From an uncultured Rhizobiaceae bacterium (GTDB lineage: Bacteria > Pseudomonadota > Alphaproteobacteria > Rhizobiales > Rhizobiaceae): a DNA stretch of 41,709 nucleotides. The DNA is taken from contig CATQIJ010000022.1 in assembly GCA_958296345.1 (NCBI GenBank), positions 1-41,709 on the forward strand, given 5' to 3'. Shown here one piece after another: positions 16,380 through 24,834 of this stretch (within the stretch, counting starts at the first letter, position 1; every line of letters starts with the position of its first letter). A model generated the notes under the pieces. It made no database searches, was not told the DNA's origin, and was given only the letters and a program-made list of their open reading frames with translations. Both the position numbers and the translations under genes were made by a program.

Positions 16380-17968
16380 TCAAACAACGCATATACCTAT
16401 TCGACACGACACTCCGCGATGGGCAGCAAACGCCAGGTGTTGACTTCTCTGTTCAGGACAAAATCGTCATAGCGGAAATGCTAGATGAACTGGGTATTGA
16501 TTTTGTTGAGGGCGGTTATCCGGGGGCTAATCCTACGGATACTGAACTCTTCTCGACAAAACGCACAAAGAATGCAGGTTTTGTCGGCTTTGGCATGACG
16601 AAGCGCCCCGGTGTTTCAGCTTCTAATGATCCAGGGCTCGCTTCACTTTTGCAGTCTGAGACTGATGCGATTTGTTTTGTCGCGAAGGCTTGGGACTATC
16701 ATGTGAAGGTAGCGCTTGGCACGACGAATGATGAAAATCTTGAATGTATCACACAGTCGGTTAAGGCCGTTGTTGATGCTGACCGTATGGCGATGGTAGA
16801 TTGTGAGCATTTCTTTGATGGGTATAAAGCTAATCCTGGGTATGCGCTTGAATGTGCGAAAGCTGCTTATGATGCAGGCGCGCGCTGGGTTGTGCTTTGC
16901 GATACGAATGGCGGTACACAACCGCATGAGGTTGAAGCAATTGTAGCTGAGGTAAAGAAGCTTATTCCGGGCGACCATGTTGGTATTCATGCGCATGATG
17001 ATACGGGGCAGGCGGTTGCGAATTCTCTTGCAGCTGTGCGGGCAGGCGCGCGACAAATTCAGGGAACGCTTAACGGTATTGGCGAACGTTGTGGCAATGC
17101 AAATCTCATCGCGATCATTCCAACATTGGCACTTAAAGAGGCTTATGCGGAAAAATATGAAACTGGAATTGGTTCAGAAAGGCTTGCTGATCTAACACAT
17201 GTTTCACATAAGTTTGACGAATTGTTAAATCGAGCGCCAGACCATCAGGCTGCTTATGTTGGGTCATCGGCATTTGCGACGAAGGCAGGCATTCATGCTT
17301 CTGCTATTTTGAAAGAGCCTGAGACTTATGAGCACGTAAAGCCTGAAAGTGTCGGCAATCATCGCCGCCTTATGGTTTCTGACCAAGGGGGAAAATCAAA
17401 CTTCATCGATATGCTTTCTAAACGCGGTGTTGAGGTTGATAAGAATAACCCAAATTTGGATGCACTTATTTCTATCGTCAAAGAAAAAGAAGCTACAGGT
17501 TTTGCTTATGAAGCAGCGGATGCGAGCTTTGAACTTCTTGCACGTAGGCATTTAGGTACTGTTCCGAAGTTCTTTGCGATTGATAGTTTTAAAGTGCAAG
17601 TCGAACGCAGGTTTAACGCGATAGGCGAAGTGATTACAGTTTCCGAAGCCGTTGTGAAGCTGTCGATTGACGGTGAAAGCTTTCTTTCTGTTGCGGAAGG
17701 ACAAGGCCCTGTTAATGCGTTAGATAATGCACTTCGCAAAGACCTTGGAAAATATCAAGCACAAATTGATGATCTAGAACTTATTGATTATAAAGTAAGA
17801 ATTCTGAACGGTGGTACGGAAGCTATTACGCGGGTTTTGATTGATTCAATTGACCGCGAGGGTGATCGTTGGACGACAGTCGGTGTTTCTGACAACATAA
17901 TAGATGCGTCTTTTCAAGCTTTAATCGACTCGATCAATTATAAATTGATGCGGGCTGGTGTGGAGTGA
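16376..17968 (+). CDS. cimA: (R)-citramalate synthase
   Basis: CimA joins pyruvate and acetyl-CoA to (R)-citramalate, opening the threonine-independent route to isoleucine. This 530-residue protein is LeuA-like: the N-terminal barrel starts LFDTTLRDGQQTPGV (residues 8-22) with the catalytic Arg-Asp, has HAHDDTGQAVANS for metal binding and GTLNGIGERCGNANL. A C-terminal regulatory domain follows from about residue 400. Overall length and sequence fit the citramalate/2-isopropylmalate-like TIGR00977 group rather than true LeuA. Distinguishing citramalate from isopropylmalate activity is from family resemblance only. It overlaps rarD by GTGA. Confidence 0.88.
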   Translation: MIKQRIYLFDTTLRDGQQTPGVDFSVQDKIVIAEMLDELGIDFVEGGYPGANPTDTELFSTKRTKNAGFVGFGMTKRPGVSASNDPGLASLLQSETDAICFVAKAWDYHVKVALGTTNDENLECITQSVKAVVDADRMAMVDCEHFFDGYKANPGYALECAKAAYDAGARWVVLCDTNGGTQPHEVEAIVAEVKKLIPGDHVGIHAHDDTGQAVANSLAAVRAGARQIQGTLNGIGERCGNANLIAIIPTLALKEAYAEKYETGIGSERLADLTHVSHKFDELLNRAPDHQAAYVGSSAFATKAGIHASAILKEPETYEHVKPESVGNHRRLMVSDQGGKSNFIDMLSKRGVEVDKNNPNLDALISIVKEKEATGFAYEAADASFELLARRHLGTVPKFFAIDSFKVQVERRFNAIGEVITVSEAVVKLSIDGESFLSVAEGQGPVNALDNALRKDLGKYQAQIDDLELIDYKVRILNGGTEAITRVLIDSIDREGDRWTTVGVSDNIIDASFQALIDSINYKLMRAGVE

Positions 17969-18879
17969 GTGAAAACCAAACTGCCGATGAACAAACATCA
18001 CGCGCAGGGTTTTTCTTCGCGCTTTTTGCTTTCTTAATTTGGGGATGTCTTGCCTTATATTGGAAGGCTACTTCTCATGTCGACGCGGTGGAAGTGACTG
18101 TTCATCGGGTGGTTTGGTCTTTGCCTGTTGCTGGGGTGATCTTGTGGTTTATGGGGCGGACAAATGACATTTTGCCAACGCTTAAATCGCCTCGTAAGTT
18201 AGGTATTCTATTTTTTACATCACTTTTGATTAGCTTTAATTGGGGCATTTTTATTTGGGCGATATCGGTTGATCGCACATTAGAAGCGGCTATGGCTTAT
18301 TACATTAATCCATTGATGAGTGTTGCCATGGGGGTTGTGTTTTTGCGTGAACGTTTTAACCGGCTGCAGCTTGTCGCGATTTTACTGGCGCTTTTGGTTG
18401 TGATTGTTTTAACAGTTATGCAAGGCGTGCTGCCTTGGATTAGCCTGTCACTTGCTCTCACATTTGCGCTTTATGGATTAATTCGAAAGACTGTAGATGT
18501 AGGGCCGACACAAGGGTTTTTAGTTGAGGTCATTCTTATTTACCCAATTGCTTTAGCTTACATGATTTGGCTTATTTATCATGGACAGCTTGCATTTGGT
18601 AGCACTGGTGATTTGGATATCTTTTTACTGATGTGTGCAGGGCCAGCGACGGCTGTGCCGCTTATTCTTTATGCCAATGGCGCAAAGCGTCTGCGACTAT
18701 CTACCATTGGAATGATGCAATATATTGCGCCTACTATGATTTTCTTCATTGGGATATTTATTTTTGGCGAAGAACTTAAACGCTCGCAGGTGATTGCATT
18801 TATTTTGATTTGGCTAGCGCTGGCTATTTATTCTTGGTCGCTTTTTCAAATGAACTCTAAGCAAAAGAAATCTGCTTAA
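17965..18879 (+). CDS. rarD: EamA/RarD-family transporter
   Basis: This is a 304-residue inner-membrane protein with about ten hydrophobic segments and the family-typical WGCLALYWKATSHVDAVEV start, where RarD proteins read out from EamA domain 1. SLLISFNWGIFIWAI and AYYINPLMSVAMGV are also characteristic. The transported compound is not established for most members. Start is GTG overlapping the cimA stop. The gene is convergent with the LOG-family gene, sharing four bases at their 3' ends. Confidence 0.9.
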   Translation: MSENQTADEQTSRAGFFFALFAFLIWGCLALYWKATSHVDAVEVTVHRVVWSLPVAGVILWFMGRTNDILPTLKSPRKLGILFFTSLLISFNWGIFIWAISVDRTLEAAMAYYINPLMSVAMGVVFLRERFNRLQLVAILLALLVVIVLTVMQGVLPWISLSLALTFALYGLIRKTVDVGPTQGFLVEVILIYPIALAYMIWLIYHGQLAFGSTGDLDIFLLMCAGPATAVPLILYANGAKRLRLSTIGMMQYIAPTMIFFIGIFIFGEELKRSQVIAFILIWLALAIYSWSLFQMNSKQKKSA

Positions 18880-19439
18880 TCAGAGTTTGTTTGCAATATT
18901 TTTACGACGTCTTGCGCTTGTTCAATCACAATTGGCTGAACTTTGTTTGCTGTATGAATAAAGCCTGCGGTTTTCATATGTTCGATTAACTCAAGCATAG
19001 GGTTCCAAAAACCATTTGTATTTAGAAATGCAATTGGTTTTTCGTGTCTGCCTAATTGTGCCCACGTAATAATCTCTACGATTTCCTCTAGAGTTCCAAT
19101 GCCGCCTGGTAAAGCTATGAAAGCATCAGATTCTTCAAACATCTTTTGCTTTCGCTCGTGCATGTTTTTTGTAATGACAATTTCAAGCTTATTAGCAGAG
19201 CGATCCCATTCACCTTCTTTTGGTAATAAGAAGTCAGGGATAATGCCGAAGACTTCGCCGCCATTATCTTGTACTGATTTTGAAATTGCACCCATGATAC
19301 CGCGCGAGCCGCCGCCGTAGACTAGGCGGATATTGTTTTCAGCTAGCTTTGCACCAAGCGCTATCGCTGCCTCTTTAAACTCGGGCTCGTTACCCGGTTG
19401 CGAACCGCAATATATACAAATAGATTTGATTTGCGTCAT
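18876..19439 (-). CDS. LOG-family nucleoside 5'-monophosphate phosphoribohydrolase
   Basis: This 187-residue TIGR00730/LOG protein has the Rossmann GGGSRGIMG at residues 42-50 and the catalytic PGGIGTLEE at 111-119, with the conserved MHERK (Arg96). Family members cleave nucleoside or cytokinin riboside monophosphates to free base and ribose 5-phosphate, so the bacterial substrate here may be AMP or a modified nucleotide. It is monocistronic and convergent with rarD. Confidence 0.9.
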   Translation of the reverse strand: MTQIKSICIYCGSQPGNEPEFKEAAIALGAKLAENNIRLVYGGGSRGIMGAISKSVQDNGGEVFGIIPDFLLPKEGEWDRSANKLEIVITKNMHERKQKMFEESDAFIALPGGIGTLEEIVEIITWAQLGRHEKPIAFLNTNGFWNPMLELIEHMKTAGFIHTANKVQPIVIEQAQDVVKILQTNSD

Positions 19440-19542
19440 TATAGGGTTCCTTTATCATATATGGTATATATTCATGATGTGAATATGCCCGAATCATAGG
19501 CACTAGAAATTACCAGAGTATATCGTGTAGCAGGGACAATAC

Positions 19543-20952
19543 ATGGCAAAAAGTTTAACTCCAATATTTTTTACAACTTGCGGCGTGGTTGTTGCTGGCG
19601 TAGTAGGCTACGCTGTAATTGATCCAATTGATAAGCCTGCTAAAGCACCTATTATTATTGCAGAAAAATCATCTGAAAGTGTGGAAGAAGTTAAAGAAGA
19701 AATAGCAGTTGAAGAGCAGGAAGTTGCAAAGCTGAATATTATTGAAGTGGTTGAGCCAAAAAAAGCTGATCCTATTAAACCTAAATTTGATCTTGTTCGA
19801 GTTGAAAAAGATGGCAGTACTGTTGTTGCAGGACAGGGGCCAGGTAATCACGTTGTCGAGCTAATGGATGGTGATAATAAACTTGCGGAAACAACTATTA
19901 ATTCAACAGGTGAGTTTGTCTTCATTTTAGATACTCCACTTGAAGTTGGGTCGCATGAGCTATTTTTACGCGTCGTACCAAAAGTTGGCGATAAAGTTTT
20001 GTCATCCTCATTTGCTTTTGTCGATGTGCCAAAACCAAGTACAATTGGTGAGGTGACTGTTTTATTAGCAGAGGCTGGTAAGCCTAGTCAGGTGTTGCAA
20101 AAACCAGAGCAAGTTCCTAATCCAGTCGAAATTGCTAAGGTAGAAGAGCCTGAAATTACAGCTGTTATTCCTGAAGTGGAGAATACGGATAAAGTTGCAA
20201 GCGCAGTAGCCCAGAGCTCAGTTACATTAGCAAAGCCAGAAGTGAATTCTGAAGCTGATAATCAAGTTGCATCTGTTTCAGCTTCACCAATTGTAGAAAG
20301 CAAATTAGCACCTGTTCTAATTGAAGCAGCTGATGTGGAAGCTGGAAAAATATTTATTGCAGGAACGGGAGAGCCGCGCACTACGATTAATATTTATCTA
20401 GAAAATAAACTCATTGGTTCAACGCGTGTTTCAGACAATGGTGCTTTTTTGTTTGAAGCTAATAAGGATATTAAAGCAGGTAGGCATAATATTCGTGCTG
20501 ACATGATAAAGGGAAGCGGTGTCGATGTTTTGGCTAGAGCAGAGGTGACTCTGGTTCATGAGCCAAAGATTGCTAAAGTCGAAAAGCCAGTAGAGCCTGA
20601 GCCAATGGTTAAAGCTGTTCCAGAGCAAATTGAAGCCGCAGAAGTTGAGCCAGAGTTAAGTGTTGAACCACAAGTGAATCTTGTAGAGAACGCGAAGCCA
20701 GAAGAAGAAGTTTTAGTTCAAGCAGAGACAAAACCAGAGTTGCTCGAGGCTTATAAGAAAGAAATTAAATCAGGAAGTGCCGTTATCATTCGTCGTGGGG
20801 ATAATCTTTGGACGGTTGCCAGGCGTAACTATGGTGCTGGGATTCGTTATACAACGATATTTGATGCTAACCGTGATCAAGTTAGAGACCCTGATAGAAT
20901 TTACCCAGGCCAAGTGTTGAAAGTGCCTGATGAGGCTCAAAGTGTTGAGTAG
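19543..20952 (+). CDS. LysM-domain envelope protein with Ig-like repeats
   Basis: This 469-residue protein starts with a hydrophobic segment (PIFFTTCGVVVAGVVGYAVI) that could be a signal anchor. Two similar beta-sandwich-like blocks follow, one with LVRVEKDGSTVVAGQGPGN and another with KIFIAGTGEPRTTINIYLEN. Acidic Pro/Val/Glu-rich linkers separate them. A C-terminal LysM domain (about residues 418-463: GDNLWTVARRNYG, then IFDANRDQVRDPDRIYPGQ) should bind peptidoglycan. It is probably a periplasmic, cell-wall-associated protein of unknown role. Confidence 0.88.
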   Translation: MAKSLTPIFFTTCGVVVAGVVGYAVIDPIDKPAKAPIIIAEKSSESVEEVKEEIAVEEQEVAKLNIIEVVEPKKADPIKPKFDLVRVEKDGSTVVAGQGPGNHVVELMDGDNKLAETTINSTGEFVFILDTPLEVGSHELFLRVVPKVGDKVLSSSFAFVDVPKPSTIGEVTVLLAEAGKPSQVLQKPEQVPNPVEIAKVEEPEITAVIPEVENTDKVASAVAQSSVTLAKPEVNSEADNQVASVSASPIVESKLAPVLIEAADVEAGKIFIAGTGEPRTTINIYLENKLIGSTRVSDNGAFLFEANKDIKAGRHNIRADMIKGSGVDVLARAEVTLVHEPKIAKVEKPVEPEPMVKAVPEQIEAAEVEPELSVEPQVNLVENAKPEEEVLVQAETKPELLEAYKKEIKSGSAVIIRRGDNLWTVARRNYGAGIRYTTIFDANRDQVRDPDRIYPGQVLKVPDEAQSVE

Positions 20953-20998
20953 AAAATCATTGTTTGACTTCATCGGTATTTGCCGATAAAGAGCTTGA

Positions 20999-21334
20999 AT
21001 GATATCACCAAAACAAAAACATTGTTGCTTTGCTTCGACTGAAAAAATGGCTGATGCGCTAAAGGCGCTTGGACATCCTGTAAGATTACGCATGGTGCAG
21101 GAGCTAACAGAATTTCAAAGCTGTTGTTGTGCTGACCTTTGTGCATGTTTTCCTCAGTCACAGGCAACTATCTCTCAGCATCTTTCTGTATTGAAAGACG
21201 CTGGAATTATTAGCTATGAAAAGCACGGTAATAAATCATGTTTTTCTCTTAATCACGATGTCTTGCAAGAAATCCAAACTGCGATGAATGCTCTTGTAAT
21301 TCATAAAACTTCAGGGGCGCAGCGTGAGCAATAA
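20999..21334 (+). CDS. ArsR-family metalloregulator, Cys-rich
   Basis: This 111-residue winged-helix repressor has an ArsR fold (ALGHPVRLRMVQEL, then QATISQHLSVLKDAGII). The helix before the recognition helix has SCCCADLCAC, with Cys42-44, Cys48 and Cys50, where metal-sensing ArsR/SmtB proteins carry ELCVC-type thiolate sites. Cys9 and Cys10 near the N-terminus add more ligands. Thiophilic metal or arsenic sensing is therefore likely, though not proven. It overlaps the downstream ATM1-like exporter by 11 bases, which is its probable target together with itself. Confidence 0.87.
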   Translation: MISPKQKHCCFASTEKMADALKALGHPVRLRMVQELTEFQSCCCADLCACFPQSQATISQHLSVLKDAGIISYEKHGNKSCFSLNHDVLQEIQTAMNALVIHKTSGAQREQ

Positions 21335-23222
21335 GACTATTCCAAACAAGCCTTTTGTCGATGCAGGCCGTGGCGGCATGAAGGGGACTTTGATAAATCT
21401 TTGGCCTTATATGTGGCCAAGTGATCGGCCTGATTTAAAAAGACGGGTTTTATACGCAGCAATTTTAATGGTCATTGGGAAGGCTATTACTGTTCTTATT
21501 CCGTATTTTTACAAGCTTGCAACGGATGCGCTTACGGGTGATTTGGACGTCAATGGTAGTATTCGGGATTGGCTGCCGTATTTGTTGCTTACCCCTGTCA
21601 TGCTTGTTGTTCTTTATAATATTGGCCGTGTTGTCTCTGTCGGGTTTAACCAGTGGCGTGATGCGCTTTTTGCCAGTGTTGGACAACATGCCGTCAAAGA
21701 GCTTTCGGCAATTGTTTTCAGACATCTACATGCACTGAGCCTAAGATATCATCTTCAAAGGCGCACAGGTGGACTTACGAGGGTTGTTGAGCGTGGAACA
21801 AAGGGCATTGAAGCAATTGTGAGGTTTTCAATTTTAAGTGGCCTGCCAACAATCCTTGAGTTTGCGTTTATGGCGATTGTCATTTGGTATTGGTTTGATT
21901 GGCGCTATGTTGCTGTCATTTCAATTATGATATGGGCCTATGTTTGGTTCACGATACGTGCCTCTGATTGGCGTATAAATATTCGCCGTGACATGAATGA
22001 TAACGATACAGAAGCCAATTCCAAAGCCATTGATTCATTGCTTAATTTTGAAACAGTAAAATACTTCGGCAATGAAGGTCTAGAAGCTAATAGATTTGGG
22101 CAATCAATGGCGCGTTATGAAAAAGCAGCGACAAAAGTTTGGACATCGCTTGCTTGGTTAAATTTTGGTCAAACGATAATTATGGGGCTTGGGATGGCCT
22201 CGTGTATGTTGCTTTCGGTTTATGCTGTGCAGGCTGGAGAACAGACGCTTGGTGACTTTGTAATGATCAACGCACTGTTGATGCAATTGTTCGTGCCGCT
22301 AAATTTCATTGGTTTTATCTACCGTGAAATTCGTCAAGGCTTTGCTGACTTAGAAGAAATGTTCAAGCTACTCGGTGTTGAACAAGAAATTCAAGATAAA
22401 CCAAATTCGACTGAGATGAAGGTTAGTGAAGGGGCAATCAAGTTTGAGGATGTTTCTTTTCATTATGATGAAGATAGAAAGATTTTGAAGAATGTTTCCT
22501 TTGATGTGCCAGCAGGTAAGACCGTAGCAATTGTTGGACCATCTGGCGCTGGTAAATCTACTGTTTCTCGATTGATGTTCAGGTTTTACGACGTAATTGA
22601 AGGTGCAATTCGTATTGATGGGCAAGATTTGCGCGATGCTAAACAAAAAAGCTTGCGTGATAGCATTGGCATGGTGCCACAAGATACAGTCCTGTTTAAT
22701 GAAACCATTGCTTATAACATTCGCTACGGTCGACCTGATGCAACAGATGCAGAGGTTGAGCAAGCTGCGGAAATGGCACAAATTGGCGATTTCATTCGTT
22801 CGCTACCACAAGGTTTTAAAACTGAAGTTGGTGAGCGCGGCTTGAAACTTTCAGGCGGTGAAAAGCAACGGGTTGCAATTGCCAGAACTTTATTAAAAGC
22901 GCCTCCTATTTTGATTTTAGATGAAGCAACTTCTGCCCTTGATACACAAACTGAACGTGAAATTCAGGCAGCTCTTGATGTGGTTTCTCAAGACCGCACA
23001 ACGCTTGTGATTGCACATAGGCTTTCTACGGTTGTGTCTGCTGATGAAATCCTTGTGCTTCAAGCTGGTGAGGTCGTTGAGCGTGGTACTCATAAATCCT
23101 TGTTAAAGCAAAAGGGGCTTTATGAAAAAATGTGGAGCCGTCAACGTGAAGCAACTGAAGCTGAAGAAAAGTTAAGAGCGGTACGTGAGGGTGACGACTT
23201 GGGTATTTTAACGCGCAAATAA
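21324..23222 (+). CDS. ATM1-type ABC exporter (permease-ATPase fusion)
   Basis: This 632-residue half-transporter has an N-terminal six-helix domain and a C-terminal ATPase: Walker A GPSGAGKST near residue 405, signature LSGGEKQR near 508 and Walker B ILILDEATSALD. The membrane-domain motifs, such as NFETVKYFGNE and FGQTIIMGLGMA, identify the ATM1/HMT1 subgroup, which exports glutathione conjugates or glutathione-bound metals and supports Fe-S homeostasis. The start is GTG inside the arsR-like 3' end, so synthesis is probably coupled to the regulator. The frame is intact. Confidence 0.92.
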   Translation: MSNKTIPNKPFVDAGRGGMKGTLINLWPYMWPSDRPDLKRRVLYAAILMVIGKAITVLIPYFYKLATDALTGDLDVNGSIRDWLPYLLLTPVMLVVLYNIGRVVSVGFNQWRDALFASVGQHAVKELSAIVFRHLHALSLRYHLQRRTGGLTRVVERGTKGIEAIVRFSILSGLPTILEFAFMAIVIWYWFDWRYVAVISIMIWAYVWFTIRASDWRINIRRDMNDNDTEANSKAIDSLLNFETVKYFGNEGLEANRFGQSMARYEKAATKVWTSLAWLNFGQTIIMGLGMASCMLLSVYAVQAGEQTLGDFVMINALLMQLFVPLNFIGFIYREIRQGFADLEEMFKLLGVEQEIQDKPNSTEMKVSEGAIKFEDVSFHYDEDRKILKNVSFDVPAGKTVAIVGPSGAGKSTVSRLMFRFYDVIEGAIRIDGQDLRDAKQKSLRDSIGMVPQDTVLFNETIAYNIRYGRPDATDAEVEQAAEMAQIGDFIRSLPQGFKTEVGERGLKLSGGEKQRVAIARTLLKAPPILILDEATSALDTQTEREIQAALDVVSQDRTTLVIAHRLSTVVSADEILVLQAGEVVERGTHKSLLKQKGLYEKMWSRQREATEAEEKLRAVREGDDLGILTRK

Positions 23223-23287
23223 GTGAGCAATGATTGAGTTGAAATCATAAACCTGATAGCAGTCAGGAAACTATATGCGGGAAAATT

Positions 23288-23986
23288 ATGAGCCTTATTA
23301 CTTCTATTAAAAATGCTTTACCTCCAGTTCATCCTGAAGGCTATAAATTCATTGCGATTTTCGCTGTTATAACCCTTTTAATTGGTTGGTTTTGGTCGCC
23401 GTTATTTTATTTAGGTCTTGCCCTTACTATTTGGTGTGCACTCTTTTTTCGAGATCCAAAACGTGTGACGCCAATTAGTGATGAGTTAGTAATCAGCCCT
23501 GCAGATGGGAAAGTTTCTCATGTTGGTAAAGTCATCCCGCCAAAAGAATTGGAACTTGGTGATAAGCCATTGCTTCGTGTTTCTGTTTTTATGAATGTTT
23601 TTAATTGTCATGTGAACCGTGCACCTATGAAGGGCAAGATTGAACGTATTGTCTATAAAAAGGGAAGCTTTTTAAATGCTGAACTTGATAAGGCTTCAGA
23701 TGAAAATGAACGTAACAGTCTTGTAATTGCTTCAGAACAGGGTGAAATTGCGGTTGTTCAAATTGCAGGCCTTGTCGCTCGGCGTATTGTTTGTTGGGCT
23801 GAACAAAAAGACGAAATTGATCAAGGTGAGCGCTTTGGTTTGATACGTTTTGGTTCACGCCTAGATGTTTATCTGCCTGAAACGGCTCATGCTAGTGTAT
23901 CTGTTGGGCAAACTGCGGTAGCTGGCGAAACAATTTTGGCGCGTTTTGATAGTGATGTAACTATACCGCTTATCAGAACAAGTTAA
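23288..23986 (+). CDS. psd: phosphatidylserine decarboxylase proenzyme
   Basis: Psd decarboxylates phosphatidylserine to phosphatidylethanolamine at the inner membrane. The 232-residue proenzyme is the short type. Self-cleavage should occur between Gly189 and Ser190 in RFGSRLD, giving the pyruvoyl alpha chain. An N-terminal hydrophobic segment ([16 protein letters not shown]) and the family blocks SPADGKV and [13 protein letters not shown] are present. It is followed 17 bp later by pssA, so the two steps of PE synthesis are co-transcribed. Confidence 0.94.
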   Translation: MSLITSIKNALPPVHPEGYKFIAIFAVITLLIGWFWSPLFYLGLALTIWCALFFRDPKRVTPISDELVISPADGKVSHVGKVIPPKELELGDKPLLRVSVFMNVFNCHVNRAPMKGKIERIVYKKGSFLNAELDKASDENERNSLVIASEQGEIAVVQIAGLVARRIVCWAEQKDEIDQGERFGLIRFGSRLDVYLPETAHASVSVGQTAVAGETILARFDSDVTIPLIRTS

Positions 23987-24003
23987 AAGGAACGGGCACA
24001 CGC

Positions 24004-24828
24004 ATGGAAAATCCATTTCCTCCATTTGATCCAGATGGCGATGATCAGGAAACCCCTCCTACAGAAGACACTACAGTTCGTCTTCGTGATATTCCATTGC
24101 GTGCAATTTTCCCAAATCTTTTAACGCTGCTGGCAATTTGTTCTGGGTTGACCTCTATTCGTTTTGCGATTGAAGGGAGGATCGAGCTTGCTGTAGCTGC
24201 TATTATCCTTGCTGGTATTTTGGACGGTATCGATGGGCGTGTCGCGCGATTTTTAAAATCAACTAGCAGGTTTGGCGCGGAGATGGATAGCCTTGCTGAT
24301 TTTGTAAACTTTGGTGTAGCTCCCGCAATGCTATTATACTTTACATTATTACATGAGGCGCGTTCAATTGGTTGGATTGCTGCTTTGATTTATGCAAGTT
24401 GCGCTTGTCTCCGGTTAGCGCGTTTTAATGTAATGTTAGATAACCCACATGCACCTGAGTGGCTTACACGGTTCTTTACTGGCGTTCCTGCTCCTGCAGG
24501 TGCAGTTGTGGCACTTCTACCTGTCTATCTGCTGTTGATTGGTGTTGAAGAGACAGAAGGTTATGCATGGCTTGCGACAGGGTTCACCTTAATAAGTAGC
24601 TTCTTTATGGTGTCTAACGTACCAACATTTTCCGGTAAAAATATCACGGCAAAAATTCGCCGTGATATTGTTTTGCCTGTCATGATAATCGCAGTTTTCT
24701 TAGCAGCACTTTTATTTAGCTATCCATGGATTATGCTAACGGTGATCGCTTTATTTTACCTAGCTTCAATTCCATTTTCGATGCGAAATTGGGGTAGATA
24801 TAATGCAAAATACTCTGCCAAAACTTAA
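24004..24828 (+). CDS. pssA: CDP-diacylglycerol-serine O-phosphatidyltransferase
   Basis: PssA makes phosphatidylserine from CDP-diacylglycerol and serine, supplying Psd. The CDP-alcohol phosphotransferase motif is complete: Asp77-Gly78, Ala81-Arg82, Gly91, Asp95, Asp99, in ILDGIDGRVARF and GAEMDSLADF. About eight membrane helices follow. The protein is 274 residues with an acidic, Pro-rich N-terminal extension of about 30. Its end is only six bases from the convergent RND permease stop. Confidence 0.93.
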   Translation: MENPFPPFDPDGDDQETPPTEDTTVRLRDIPLRAIFPNLLTLLAICSGLTSIRFAIEGRIELAVAAIILAGILDGIDGRVARFLKSTSRFGAEMDSLADFVNFGVAPAMLLYFTLLHEARSIGWIAALIYASCACLRLARFNVMLDNPHAPEWLTRFFTGVPAPAGAVVALLPVYLLLIGVEETEGYAWLATGFTLISSFFMVSNVPTFSGKNITAKIRRDIVLPVMIIAVFLAALLFSYPWIMLTVIALFYLASIPFSMRNWGRYNAKYSAKT

Positions 24829-24834
24829 CTAGTT

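Noticed and set aside
19669..19851. Phe/Asn-rich open frame antisense to the LysM gene
   Set aside because: It is the reverse complement of Lys/Glu codons in the real gene.
20971..20988. Terminator between the LysM and arsR-like genes
   Set aside because: It is only a 5-bp stem without a T-tract.
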